Source: a virus. From it: DNA of 35,336 bases. Positions 19,544-26,979 of this stretch are shown in pieces. Within the stretch, counting starts at the first letter, position 1. Each line of letters begins with the position of its first letter. The stretch covers positions 1 to 35,336 of the IMG/VR virus record IMGVR_UViG_3300037961_003917; one strand, written 5' to 3'. Below the pieces are notes generated by a model that was given only the letters and a program-made list of their open reading frames with translations, did no database searches and was not told the origin of the DNA. Position numbers and translations under genes: made by a program.

Positions 19544-20688
19544 TGAGCGAGCTAACAGAGCTGTTCCGCAACGCGATCGACCTGAATCGCTACAGCAATG
19601 GCATCTCGCTGAGGCTGGTGCGTGCTTGGAATGATGCAGTGCTTGACGTGGTTGAGCAGCTGCAGCTCTTGGGCGAGCTGAATCAATCAGCGAAAGCAAG
19701 CCAGCTGCGGTCTGTCTTGGCGCAGCTGAAAGAGTCGCTGGACAGCTGGGCGGGCACCAGCACGCTCGCAATGCAGCAGGAACTCCAGGGCTTAGCAGTG
19801 CTCCAGGGCGAGTTCGCGACGAGGCAGCTGCAGCGAGCGCTTCCTGCAGGGAGGGCCGACATCGTACGGACGGTTGAGATCAGCCCAACGCTCGCCCAAG
19901 CGATCGTGACCGCCGAGCCAACAGCTGCAGGCGTTGTGAATCTCAGCGATAGTCTCACTAGAATCACAAGCCAGCCGATTACCTTTCAGCTGACGCTTGG
20001 GCAACAGCTAACGCTCCCAAACGGCGAAACGATCAGGCAGGCATTCCGCAGCATGTCGGAGCGGCAAGTTGAGATCTTCAGCCGTACGGTCAGAAATGGA
20101 ATCATTGAGGGCGAGTCGATCGAGGCGATCACCCGCAGAGTCCGTGGGCGGCTCCAAAGAGATCAGGCCGGATCTGTTGACGCGATCATCGCGAGAGGCG
20201 GCCAAGCAACGGCCATCCCAAACAATCAGATCAGGGCGATCGTTCGCACCAGCGTTAATCAGGTCGCCTCGACTGCTGATCAGCTGATTGCAGCTCAGAA
20301 TCCAGAGCTAACGAAGCATTACATCTACACGGCGACGCTCGATACAAAAACGAGCGACATCTGCAGAGCGCTCGACGGGAAGATGTTCCGGCACAGGGAA
20401 GGACCAGTACCGCCGCAGCACTATCAATGCCGCTCGAGAATTCGCAACGTGCCGCGTGGATTAGAGAAGGAGTTCTCGGAAATCAGAGAGACCTACGGCG
20501 AATGGCTCAACGCTCAGGATGAAGCGACGAAGCGGGATGTCTTGGGCCCAGAGAGGTTGAAGCTATGGAATGGGCTTGTCAAAAAATACGGCCCGACCAA
20601 CGCGATCCGTAAGTTTGTTTCGCAGGACGGCGCGACGCTAACTTTGGATCAGCTCAAAGACCGTGGCTATGGCTCCACTAGCAAGTAA
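19543..20688 (+). CDS. Minor head protein / head morphogenesis (Mu gpF-like)
   Basis: 381 residues. The C-terminal Phage_Mu_F domain (PF04233) is plain: VRTSVNQVASTADQLIAAQN, then KHYIYTATLDTKTSDICRAL with the conserved TS.IC, and HYQCRSRIRNVP with a conserved Cys. The N-terminus is helical, and a central region has a VRNGIIEGESIEAITRRVRG helix pair. Such proteins bind the portal and help start head assembly. Order portal, accessory, gpF-like, scaffold, capsid is normal. Confidence 0.85.
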   Translation: MSELTELFRNAIDLNRYSNGISLRLVRAWNDAVLDVVEQLQLLGELNQSAKASQLRSVLAQLKESLDSWAGTSTLAMQQELQGLAVLQGEFATRQLQRALPAGRADIVRTVEISPTLAQAIVTAEPTAAGVVNLSDSLTRITSQPITFQLTLGQQLTLPNGETIRQAFRSMSERQVEIFSRTVRNGIIEGESIEAITRRVRGRLQRDQAGSVDAIIARGGQATAIPNNQIRAIVRTSVNQVASTADQLIAAQNPELTKHYIYTATLDTKTSDICRALDGKMFRHREGPVPPQHYQCRSRIRNVPRGLEKEFSEIRETYGEWLNAQDEATKRDVLGPERLKLWNGLVKKYGPTNAIRKFVSQDGATLTLDQLKDRGYGSTSK

Positions 20689-20788
20689 GTACAAGTTCAA
20701 AGCTTCCGAATCGTCTGAGGCTGCCTCCTGCCCTCCCAAGAAACCAGCGGCCAAAAAAACTAAGGCGAAGGCCTCGTCAGAGGAATGA
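20669..20788 (+). CDS. Small Lys/Ala-rich protein (39 aa)
   Basis: ATG 20669 overlaps the end of the gpF-like gene by 20 bases. The peptide MAPLASKYKFKASESSEAAS then KKPAAKKTKAKASSEE has low complexity and is basic. The TGA overlaps ATG 20785 of the next short frame. It is part of a run of five small basic proteins. Their shared composition and regular overlaps favour real genes. No known function. Confidence 0.4.
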   Translation: MAPLASKYKFKASESSEAASCPPKKPAAKKTKAKASSEE

Positions 20789-20901
20789 GGACCCATTACG
20801 ATCGGCACAGCAGCGCTTGCTCCATGCCTGGTTACATGAAGGGGCCCAAGAAGCCCCAGAAGCCCGCCGGTAAGCGCAAGAAGGCTGGCAAGAAAAAATA
20901 A
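20785..20901 (+). CDS. Very small Lys-rich protein (38 aa)
   Basis: From ATG 20785 (MRTHYDRHSSACSMPGYMKG) to the tail KRKKAGKKK. The start could be internal ATG 20824 (MPGYMKGPKKPQK), which resembles short MPGYMK-type phage peptides. The TAA overlaps the ATG of the next gene. The strongly cationic C-terminus suggests nucleic-acid or capsid binding. Confidence 0.4.
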   Translation: MRTHYDRHSSACSMPGYMKGPKKPQKPAGKRKKAGKKK

Positions 20902-21095
20902 TGGCCTCCCGCAACGTTCCCACAGACAAGGCTTTGTATAGCCGCGTCAAGGCGGCAGCGAAGCGGAAGTTCGACGTCTATCCGAGCGCCTACGCGAACG
21001 CTTGGCTAGTTCGTGAATATAAAAAGCGCGGCGGAACCTACACGACGCAATCATCCAAACCAAAGAGCCGTGGCCGCAAGAAAAAGAAAACCTAG
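20901..21095 (+). CDS. Small basic protein with PSAYANAWLVREYKKRGG motif (64 aa)
   Basis: MASRNVPTDKALYSRVKAAA, then KRKFDVYPSAYANAWLVREY, KKRGG and a Lys-rich tail. The VYPSAYANAWLVREYKKRGG block is a conserved motif I know from DUF5872-linked proteins of marine phages and large eukaryotic algal viruses. The ATG overlaps the previous stop (TAATG). The next protein overlaps this one in another frame. In other genomes the two segments can occur in one polypeptide, as I recall. Confidence 0.65.
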   Translation: MASRNVPTDKALYSRVKAAAKRKFDVYPSAYANAWLVREYKKRGGTYTTQSSKPKSRGRKKKKT

Positions 21096-21342
21096 GGGCG
21101 GCCTCGGGCGTTGGTTCGCCGAGAAATGGGTTGACGTGAAAACGGGCAAACCCTGCGGCCGGCAGAAAGGCGAGAAGCGCGACGGCTACCCAGCCTGTCG
21201 GCCATCCAAGCGAGTATCATCCAAGACGCCGAAAACAGCGGGCGAGATGACTGCCGCTGAGAAGGCCAAGTTCAAGCGGGAGAAAAAGGGCCCGGCGAAG
21301 ATCAAGTATCAGCATCGCCGCCGCCGGAGGAAAAAGTCCTAA
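21070..21342 (+). CDS. DUF5872-type basic protein (about 90 aa)
   Basis: From GTG 21070 (the longer GTG 21013 is unlikely). Core: GGLGRWFAEKWVDVKTGKPC, GRQKGEKRDGYPACRPSKRV, then KTAGEMTAAEKAKFKREKKG and a basic RRRRRKK end. The order RWF.EKWVDV, then PCGR, YP.CRP and EK.KF.REK is characteristic of DUF5872. The two Cys may bind zinc. It overlaps the preceding gene by 26 bases, and its TAA overlaps the next ATG. Function unknown. The cationic character suggests DNA or RNA binding. Confidence 0.65.
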   Translation: MAARKRKPRGGLGRWFAEKWVDVKTGKPCGRQKGEKRDGYPACRPSKRVSSKTPKTAGEMTAAEKAKFKREKKGPAKIKYQHRRRRRKKS

Positions 21343-21629
21343 TGGCTAAGAAAAAGGACCCGAGGCTCGAGCGCCATGGGCTGAAAGGCGTCAACAAGCC
21401 CAAGCGAACACCAAGCCATCCCACCAAAAGCCACGTTGTTCTGGCAAAGGAGGGGGACAAAACAAAGCTGATCCGCTTCGGGCAACAAGGCGTTTCTGGT
21501 TCACCTAAGCGCCCTGGGGAATCTGCGGCAGCAAAGGCTCGGCGTCAGTCCTTCCTAAAGCGTCACGCGAAGAACATTGCCAAAGGCAAAATGAGCGGCG
21601 CTTGGTGGGCAAAAAAAGTGAAGTGGTGA
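21342..21629 (+). CDS. Small basic protein with FGQQGVSGSP motif (DUF6321-like?)
   Basis: MAKKKDPRLERHGLKGVNKP, then KRTPSHPTKSHVVLAKEGDK, LIRFGQQGVSGSP, an R..FL.RH segment and a WWAKKVKW end. This pattern of FGQQG(V/A), then R..F..RH..NI.KGK.S..YWA, recurs in phages and algal viruses together with DUF5872; I believe the family is DUF6321. Very basic, so likely nucleic-acid binding. It is the last of the five-gene basic cluster, before the scaffold gene. Confidence 0.65.
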   Translation: MAKKKDPRLERHGLKGVNKPKRTPSHPTKSHVVLAKEGDKTKLIRFGQQGVSGSPKRPGESAAAKARRQSFLKRHAKNIAKGKMSGAWWAKKVKW

Positions 21630-21672
21630 ACTGTTGTTAGTCTTGGGCAGCAATTTAGCCCGTGGCTAATTC

Positions 21673-22401
21673 ATGTCTGAAGAACAAAATGCTCCCGTGG
21701 AGCAGGCTGTTGACATTCAAAAGATGCAAGGCGAGTTGGAAGCGATGCGTCGGAAGAACGCAGAGCTTCTCAAGGAATACAAGGATTTCAAGGAATCAGC
21801 CCAGAAACAGGCGCCTGTACCGGATGGCGTTGATGTTCAAGAACTGCTTGAGTTCAAGCGCAGAGCAGAGCAAGCAGAGCTTGAGTCTCAGGGCAAATAC
21901 ACAGAGGCTCGACAGGCTTTGGAGCAGCAGTTCCGTGAGGCGTCGGCGCAAAAGGACCAGCGCATCGCCGAGCTAGAGGCCCGCGTTCGTGAGCTGGAGG
22001 TGATCGCCCCGGCAACGCAGGAGCTGTCGCAGCTGGTGCACGATCCCTCGTTGATTTTCAAGGCAGGGATGCTTGATCCGAAAAACATCGAGACAGGCAA
22101 CGACGGCAAACCAGTCGTGGTTGATGGCTACGAACGAATCTCTTTCCCGCAGTGGGTAGAGCGCAATGTGCAGCCCTACATGCAGATCACGGCAAAGCCT
22201 CAAGGCAGCGGAGCGCCTGCAGGCCGGGCAAGTGATGGCAACGTTCGCTTTGACGAGCAACTGATGGGCCGATTAGTTCTTGATGGCAATGGCCGCCCAG
22301 GTTTGAACATCTCTGTGCTCTCAGAGATTCAATCAAAGCTTGGACGTGATGCTCGCATTGCATATAACGCCGAGGCCACTCGTCGTTTACAAGGGCGGTA
22401 G
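21673..22401 (+). CDS. Capsid scaffold protein
   Basis: 242 residues. Long coiled-coil region (about 15-115: KMQGELEAMRRKNAELLKEY, then REASAQKDQRIAELEARVRE), then a LVHDPSLIFKAGMLDPKNIE turn and a basic helical C-terminus (LGRDARIAYNAEATRRLQGR) that would bind the capsid protein. Acidic helical proteins placed immediately before the capsid gene are typically scaffolds that organise the prohead and are then lost. No protease motif is seen. A ribosome site is weak. Confidence 0.75.
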   Translation: MSEEQNAPVEQAVDIQKMQGELEAMRRKNAELLKEYKDFKESAQKQAPVPDGVDVQELLEFKRRAEQAELESQGKYTEARQALEQQFREASAQKDQRIAELEARVRELEVIAPATQELSQLVHDPSLIFKAGMLDPKNIETGNDGKPVVVDGYERISFPQWVERNVQPYMQITAKPQGSGAPAGRASDGNVRFDEQLMGRLVLDGNGRPGLNISVLSEIQSKLGRDARIAYNAEATRRLQGR

Positions 22402-22476
22402 TATTTGTAGCAAGGCGAAGCCGTGCTGAGCTGAAGGGCCGTGCCCGACTGTAAACATCATTTCTGAGGATTTGTC
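22402..22476 (+). promoter_or_regulatory. Leader of the major capsid gene
   Basis: Seventy-five bases between scaffold and capsid genes, one of the longest gaps in the head module. It contains a GGGC/GCCC hairpin (about 22436-22446), a possible -10 TGTAAAC (about 22450) and a GAGGA ribosome site eight bases before ATG 22477. A stand-alone capsid transcript is plausible but not proven by sequence. Confidence 0.35.
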
Positions 22477-23502
22477 ATGGCGACTCTTCGCTCTGACTTG
22501 ATCATCCCCGAAATATTCACGCCGTACGTCATTGAGCAGACGACTCAACTGGACGCCTTTTTGGCATCCGGAGTTGTTCAGCCGATGGCCGAGCTGAATG
22601 CTACTGAGGGTGGTGATTTCGTTCAGGTGCCTTTTTACAAGGCAAACCTGACCGGAGACTTCGAGGTGCTTTCTGATAGCTCCTCCCTGACTCCGGGCAA
22701 AATCACGGCTGATAAACAGGTGGGTGTTGTGCTCCACCGTGGCCGTGCGTTTGAGGCTCGCGACCTCGCTGCTCTTGCAGCTGGTTCCGATCCCATGGCT
22801 GCGATCGGTCAAAAGATTGCCGCCTACGTTGCTAACCAGCGTCAGAAAGATCTTCTGTCCTGCCTGGCTGGTGTTTTCGGCTCTGTGAACACCACCGACA
22901 GCAACGCTGCCTTCTTTGATCTGACCATCGACGGCGGATCAAGCGACACCCCGACTGCCCTTGCTCCCCGCCACGTTGCGGAAGCCAAGGCCAAGCTGGG
23001 TGATCAGGGCGAGAAACTGACCGCCATTTGTATGCACAGCAAGGTCTACTACGACCTCGTTGAGCGCCGCGCTGTTGACTTCGTTGTCGCAGGCGATGCA
23101 AACGGTGGCGCTGCAACTGCCTCTGGTGGTTCTATCGCCGGTGCATTCGGCAACCCCACTGTTCCGACCTTCATGGGTCTTCGCGTGATCGTCAGCGATG
23201 ACGTGACCACGGCTGGCAGCGGTGCTTCAACCGAGTACAGCACCTTCTTCTTCACCCAAGGCGCTGTCGCCTCCGGTGAGCAGCTGGCACTGCAAACTGA
23301 AACCGACCGTGACATCCTCGCCAAGAGCGATGCGATGTCCATTGACTTGCATTACTGCTATCACCCGGTCGGCTCGAAGTTCAGCACTTCGGTCACCAAC
23401 CCGACTCGCTCTCAGCTCGAGACTGTCGGCAACTGGACCAAGGTGTACGAAACCAAGAACCTTGGGATCGTGCGTGCCACCAACGTATCCAACATGGATT
23501 GA
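22477..23502 (+). CDS. Major capsid protein (HK97 fold, SPP1 gp13-like)
   Basis: 341 residues. N-terminal arm MATLRSDLIIPEIFTPYVIE, the E-loop region VQVPFYKANLTGDFEVLSDS, and VLHRGRAFEARDLAALAAGS leading to the spine helix IGQKIAAYVANQRQKDLLSC, then AICMHSKVYYDLVERRAVDF and a P-domain ending in SMDLHYCYHPVG-like residues. This order matches Gp13-like coat proteins. It lies between scaffold and decoration genes. No delta domain or protease is encoded, in line with a separate scaffold. Confidence 0.85.
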   Translation: MATLRSDLIIPEIFTPYVIEQTTQLDAFLASGVVQPMAELNATEGGDFVQVPFYKANLTGDFEVLSDSSSLTPGKITADKQVGVVLHRGRAFEARDLAALAAGSDPMAAIGQKIAAYVANQRQKDLLSCLAGVFGSVNTTDSNAAFFDLTIDGGSSDTPTALAPRHVAEAKAKLGDQGEKLTAICMHSKVYYDLVERRAVDFVVAGDANGGAATASGGSIAGAFGNPTVPTFMGLRVIVSDDVTTAGSGASTEYSTFFFTQGAVASGEQLALQTETDRDILAKSDAMSIDLHYCYHPVGSKFSTSVTNPTRSQLETVGNWTKVYETKNLGIVRATNVSNMD

Positions 23503-23517
23503 CGGAGGTAACTAACC

Positions 23518-23883
23518 ATGGCATCCAAGTTTGAAGCAACGGCCGGCAAACTGATCGGCCCCACCGTTGGCACGTCTGTCACCCAGGCAACCAACAAAAG
23601 CACCGGCGTGACTGCTAACGCAGCAACTGGTGTCATCACCATGAACGACGCTGCGCTGGCTGCTGCCGCTGAAGTTTCGTTCACCGTGACCAACAGCGAA
23701 GTTGCAGCCACTGACGTGGTGGTTGTGAACCATGCCTCAGGCGGAACCGCTGGTTCCTATCTGGTGCAAGCCAACTCGCTCGCCGCTGGATCTTTCAAGA
23801 TCACTGTGGCGAACGTCTCCGCTGGTTCTCTGTCTGAGGCAATCGTCCTCAACTTCGTTGCTCTGAAGGGCGCAAGCTCCTGA
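23518..23883 (+). CDS. Putative head decoration/structural protein (121 aa)
   Basis: Ala/Val/Thr/Ser-rich, all-beta pattern (KSTGVTANAATGVITMNDAA, EVSFTVTNSEVAATDVVVVN, SAGSLSEAIVLNFVALKG). A GGAGG site lies 8-12 bases before ATG 23518. The placement directly after the capsid gene and the Ig-like strand pattern suggest an external head decoration protein. Family not certain. It could be an Ig-like capsid fibre. Confidence 0.55.
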   Translation: MASKFEATAGKLIGPTVGTSVTQATNKSTGVTANAATGVITMNDAALAAAAEVSFTVTNSEVAATDVVVVNHASGGTAGSYLVQANSLAAGSFKITVANVSAGSLSEAIVLNFVALKGASS

Positions 23884-24113
23884 TGGGGATCTTCGCTTTT
23901 AAGCGAATGCGGGAACGTGAGGCTGCTGCTCAAGCGGCGGCCTCCGCCCCTAAACGCAAGACTTCTACTGTGACGCCCGATGGCAGTAACAATCGACGCA
24001 ACAGCGGGCGGCGCAAACGCCAACAGCTACATCACGCTGACGGAGGCGAACACGTTCGTGGAGGCGATGATCTCCAGCACGGACGTAAGCAAGTGGACGA
24101 CGGGAACGGATGA
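23883..24113 (+). CDS. Small basic head-region protein (76 aa)
   Basis: MGIFAFKRMREREAAAQAAA then APKRKTSTVTPDGSNN, with an Arg/His-rich tail. ATG 23883 overlaps the previous stop (TGATG). The first half looks like short MG(I/L)F.F.R.RE peptides of marine cyanophages. The second half is read in the same DNA as the next connector gene (134-base overlap), so the natural C-terminus may be unconstrained. Function unknown. Confidence 0.4.
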   Translation: MGIFAFKRMREREAAAQAAASAPKRKTSTVTPDGSNNRRNSGRRKRQQLHHADGGEHVRGGDDLQHGRKQVDDGNG

Positions 24114-24540
24114 CACCCGTAATCGGGCTCTAGCAGCTGCCGCACAGCGCCTTGATCGTGAGCGCTTCCTTGGGGCTAGGGCGACAGATACGCAGGCCCT
24201 GCAATGGCCTAGGACGGGCGTTCGCAAACCAGACACCTACGTCAACACGTATTCGACGGGGTTTCCGTTTCGCATCTCTGAGGATTACTTCACCGATACC
24301 GAGGTTCCCGATCAGGTGAAACGGGCGCAGATCGAGCTTGCCGTCTATCTGCACAACAACACTGATGGAATCGGCCTGAGCGGGCTCGAGGATTACAAAC
24401 GAGTCAAGCTGGGCAACATTGAAGTTGAGCCTGACAAAACAGGCGCTGTTGGTGCTGATCGAGTGCCGCCTATGTTTGAAAGGTATTTGACCGGCCTTAG
24501 AATCTCAGGGCCGGGCAACATCGGTATCAAACGGAGTTAG
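23980..24540 (+). CDS. Head-tail adaptor (DnaT-like / gp6-type connector)
   Basis: 186 residues: MAVTIDATAGGANANSYITL, then EANTFVEAMISS, RNRALAAAAQRLDRERFLGA, ALQWPRTGV, and VPDQVKRAQIELAVYLHNN. The pattern, with a NSY(V/I)T..EA start, RL(D) helix, W.R.G and VP..VK.A..ELA, belongs to the DnaT-like/head-adaptor family (PF20557 or gp6-like connector) found between capsid and tail genes. It docks under the portal. The overlap with the preceding small gene is deep, but this frame has the family signature. Confidence 0.75.
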   Translation: MAVTIDATAGGANANSYITLTEANTFVEAMISSTDVSKWTTGTDDTRNRALAAAAQRLDRERFLGARATDTQALQWPRTGVRKPDTYVNTYSTGFPFRISEDYFTDTEVPDQVKRAQIELAVYLHNNTDGIGLSGLEDYKRVKLGNIEVEPDKTGAVGADRVPPMFERYLTGLRISGPGNIGIKRS

Positions 24541-24542
24541 TC

Positions 24543-24782
24543 ATGATGGGTTACGAGCCTTCTAAGGCGAACATCATCAACGACACGAATGCCCAAACCG
24601 GCAAGTTCGTGAAAGTTGTTGCTCTCGAGGACAGCGTGATCACGCTGGTTTCCGATTTCATCACTGAGAACGGATCATCCACCGTTAGCAGCATCAACCT
24701 GAACGCCAACTGCGCGATCGAGGGGCTGGTGATCACCAGCATCACGCTCGGCAGCGGCACCGTTATTGCCTACGAAGCCTGA
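24543..24782 (+). CDS. Hypothetical structural protein (79 aa)
   Basis: Begins ATGATG; the second ATG is equally possible. Beta-rich (TGKFVKVVALEDSVITLVSD, then SSTVSSINLNANCAIEGLVI and SGTVIAYEA). The end, with TSITL.SGTVIAY, is a pattern I recall from cyanophage virion proteins near the connectors. Next gene ATG overlaps its stop. Confidence 0.5.
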   Translation: MMGYEPSKANIINDTNAQTGKFVKVVALEDSVITLVSDFITENGSSTVSSINLNANCAIEGLVITSITLGSGTVIAYEA

Positions 24783-25141
24783 TGGCACTCCGAGGGCTCG
24801 ACAAGGTCGCGCAGACCATCGTGGACAAGCTCGGCGGAGATGTGACGATCCGTTACGTTTCTGGCGGCAGCTACAACACGACAACGGGCGCGATCACCGA
24901 GACAACCTCAGATACGTCGATCAAAGGCCACGTCTATGACGTCAACGTCAGCGAGGCAAACGAGCTGATACAGGCTGGCGACAAACGCCTGATCGTTGCG
25001 GCAAAAGAGCTGACAACGGCGCCAGAAACAAAAGATCGGGTCGTCATCAGCAGCATCGTCTATCAGATCATCCGGGTCGAAACGACGTTCCAAGAAACAG
25101 CCGGCGATGCGACCCACTACGAACTGATCTTGAGGGCGTGA
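24782..25141 (+). CDS. Head closure/head-tail joining protein (119 aa)
   Basis: Strand-rich protein, RGLDKVAQTIVDKLGGDVTI, then TTSDTSIKGHVYDVNVSEAN and KDRVVISSIVYQIIRVETTF, ending in YELILRA. The length and the order of strands, with a ...YQIIRVE... penultimate hairpin, resemble head closure proteins (SPP1 gp16-like). It overlaps the next gene ATG at 25141. Confidence rests on position between adaptor and tail-completion genes. Confidence 0.6.
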   Translation: MALRGLDKVAQTIVDKLGGDVTIRYVSGGSYNTTTGAITETTSDTSIKGHVYDVNVSEANELIQAGDKRLIVAAKELTTAPETKDRVVISSIVYQIIRVETTFQETAGDATHYELILRA

Positions 25142-25539
25142 TGGCTAGGGGTTCTACTCGGCTGATCAAAATTGACTCCATGATTCAAGAGGTAGCCGAG
25201 CGAGTCATCAAAAAGGCAGGGATTAGCCTGCACGGCAGGCTGAAAACAGCAGAGCCGCCGATTGGAACACCAGTCGTCAGTCACAACCTGATCAACAGCT
25301 GGCAGCTGAACACAGACACCCCAGGAGAGGCGAGGGTTTTCACCATCGTCAAATACGCGCCCGCTGTGATGTATGGGGAGAACATGCCGCCCAACTGGAA
25401 CAACGAGTACAAGCCCGGCAACAGCGAAAAGACAACAGGCACTAAAGCAGTCGTGAAGGGATACCCGGATCTGATACTCAAAGAGGTAGCCAGGAAGGAC
25501 ATTCCTAAACTGATCAGGATTGAGAACCGGAGGCGCTGA
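25141..25539 (+). CDS. Tail completion protein (gp10-like type)
   Basis: 132 residues from ATG 25141, one base overlapping the previous stop; GTG 25138 would add one residue. MARGSTRLIKIDSMIQEVAE, then VVSHNLINSWQLNTDTPGEA and KYAPAVMYGENMPPNWN. The mid-protein VxxG.L..SW and Y.x..MYG pattern is common in phage neck or tail completion proteins. It couples to the next gene by one base. Fold not certain. Confidence 0.55.
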   Translation: MARGSTRLIKIDSMIQEVAERVIKKAGISLHGRLKTAEPPIGTPVVSHNLINSWQLNTDTPGEARVFTIVKYAPAVMYGENMPPNWNNEYKPGNSEKTTGTKAVVKGYPDLILKEVARKDIPKLIRIENRRR

Positions 25540-25964
25540 TGGCCGCAGCAGATCTCAACTCCGTCCGGGCAACGATCGAGGCACGCCTTGCTACGGAGCT
25601 AGCCAACAGCCCTGCGATCCCTGTTGTTTTTCACAACATGGCGTACGAGCCAACACCCAACTCATCATGGGTTCAATGCCAAACAGCGTTCGGAGCCAAC
25701 GAGTATTTGAGCCAGGGACTGACAACTAACTCTCAGAACCGCATCCTTGGGTTATTGGTGATGAACATTTTCACCGCCAAAGGCGTTGGCCCCGGTGCTA
25801 ACTACACCATCGGCAAACGCATTCGCGACCTTTACAATAGGGTCATCGTGTCGGGGGTTTACTTCGACGCTCCATCCGGTCCAGAGGCACTGGCTTCACC
25901 AGCTCCCGAGGGCTATTTTCAAACACAGGTCCGTGTGACCTTTGAATTTATCGAGGAACTCTGA
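25539..25964 (+). CDS. Tail terminator-like protein (DUF4128)
   Basis: 141 residues: ADLNSVRATIEARLATELAN, then IPVVFHNMAYEPTPNSSWVQ and RILGLLVMNIFTAKGVGPGA with KRIRDLYNRVIV. The N-terminal R..IE.RL, PVxFxNxxFEP and G.V.V.IF...G.G matches phage tail terminator-like proteins (DUF4128, PF13554). It caps the tail tube. Next gene begins three bases later. Confidence 0.75.
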   Translation: MAAADLNSVRATIEARLATELANSPAIPVVFHNMAYEPTPNSSWVQCQTAFGANEYLSQGLTTNSQNRILGLLVMNIFTAKGVGPGANYTIGKRIRDLYNRVIVSGVYFDAPSGPEALASPAPEGYFQTQVRVTFEFIEEL

Positions 25965-25966
25965 CC

Positions 25967-26389
25967 ATGGCCGTCCTTCGCGGAGAACAAGGCGCAGTCC
26001 AATTTGACGCCGCTGGCTCAAGCAATGCCACCATCGTTGGCACACGCAGCTGGAGCCTTTCAACCACCAAGGAAACTTTGGATGTCTCCAAGCATGGTGA
26101 CACCTTCCGCAGCTTCGTTGGCAGCATGATCAGCGGCTCTGGCACTGTTGAGCTGGTTTATGACCCTGACGCTACCGGCCAAGCTGCTTTCCTCGAAGAT
26201 GTTCTGACCACTGCGGATCCTGCAGACGCAACCTTCGAGCTGTTCACTACTGGCACCAGTTCTGGTACAGATTCTGTGAGCTTTGCCGGAATCATCACTG
26301 ACATGGAAATCACTTCCACCGTTGGTGAGATTGATATTGTCACCTGCAACTTCATCACCAGCGGCACCATTACCGGCAACCTTGAGTGA
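25967..26389 (+). CDS. Major tail tube protein
   Basis: 140 residues, beta-rich, MAVLRGEQGAVQFDAAGSSN, then TIVGTRSWSLSTTKETLDVS and GSGTVELVYDPDATGQAAFL, ending in a ...VTCNFITSGTITG strand. Tail tube proteins of siphophages with similar length show the W.L....E..DVS.....F...V.G..SG.... order. It is immediately upstream of the frameshifted chaperones, which fits. Confidence 0.8.
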   Translation: MAVLRGEQGAVQFDAAGSSNATIVGTRSWSLSTTKETLDVSKHGDTFRSFVGSMISGSGTVELVYDPDATGQAAFLEDVLTTADPADATFELFTTGTSSGTDSVSFAGIITDMEITSTVGEIDIVTCNFITSGTITGNLE

Positions 26390-26425
26390 TAAAGCTATAG
26401 TTTGTGCTATCTGCACATCTATTAA

Positions 26426-26779
26426 ATGACCGGATCCAAGCGATTCGTCGACGAACTGGTTGAGGCGTTTGATCTCAACCAGCGTCGGAAATTCGTTTTG
26501 ACCCTGCCATCAGGTGCAACTAGGAACCTCTACTTCAAACCGATCACGCGCGCTGATCGCAAAAAAGCGCAGCAGCTAGCAGGCACAGACGAGGCGCTCG
26601 ACCTCAGCACCAACATGCTTTGTCTTCTTGCAGAGCTGGAGGACGGAACAAAGCCGTTTGCCCCTGCTGATGCAGCAAAGCTGCAACGGAAGCTGCCTGA
26701 GTCTGTCCTCAACGAGCTAGAGCTGTTCCTGTTTGGCCTCAGCGACACCGCTGACATGGAAGAAACAAAAAACGACTGA
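26426..26779 (+). CDS. Tail assembly chaperone G (0-frame product)
   Basis: 117 residues, MTGSKRFVDELVEAFDLNQR then KFVLTLPSGATRNLYFKPIT and RADRKKAQQLAGTDEALDLS, ending METTKND-like (DMEETKND). Siphophages encode this protein between tail tube and tape measure; it coats the tape measure during tail assembly. Its last codons contain the slippery A-AAA-AAC (26767-26773), and the -1 frame continues open to 26955. Together they are the classic G/GT pair. Confidence 0.8.
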   Translation: MTGSKRFVDELVEAFDLNQRRKFVLTLPSGATRNLYFKPITRADRKKAQQLAGTDEALDLSTNMLCLLAELEDGTKPFAPADAAKLQRKLPESVLNELELFLFGLSDTADMEETKND

Positions 26780-26955
26780 GGCAGGACAAGTGGACCTTTT
26801 TTGAGTTTCACTTGGCCTGCACTTTGGGCATGACAGTCAGCCGACTCCGCACAGAATTGACTGATGCTGAGCTGATTCACTTCGCGGCTTACTTTGAACT
26901 CAAGGCTGAGTTTGAGGAGCAAGCAGTGCAGCGCGCTAAACAGATGCGTCGGTAG
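26426..26955 (+). CDS. Tail assembly chaperone GT, made by -1 ribosomal frameshift
   Basis: If ribosomes slip back one base at A-AAA-AAC (26767-26773), the G protein continues with the -1 frame from CGA 26773: RLRQDKWTFFEFHLACTLGM, then TVSRLRTELTDAELIHFAAY and a helical tail ending KQMRR at TAG 26953-26955, for about 176 residues in total. The added T domain (W...EFHLA..LGM.V..L...L...EL..F.AYF..) is the known shape of GT-type extensions. It is otherwise unannotated coding sequence that lacks its own good start. The ratio of G to GT controls tail assembly in lambda. Confidence 0.75.
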
Positions 26956-26979
26956 TATTGGCTAGTTGACCAAGGGCTG

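Noticed and set aside
20901-21342. -1 frameshift at the A-rich AAGAAAAAGAAAACC to fuse the two basic proteins.
   Set aside because: The second protein lies in the +1 (not -1) frame relative to the first, so a standard slippery -1 event cannot join them; a GTG start at 21070 suffices.
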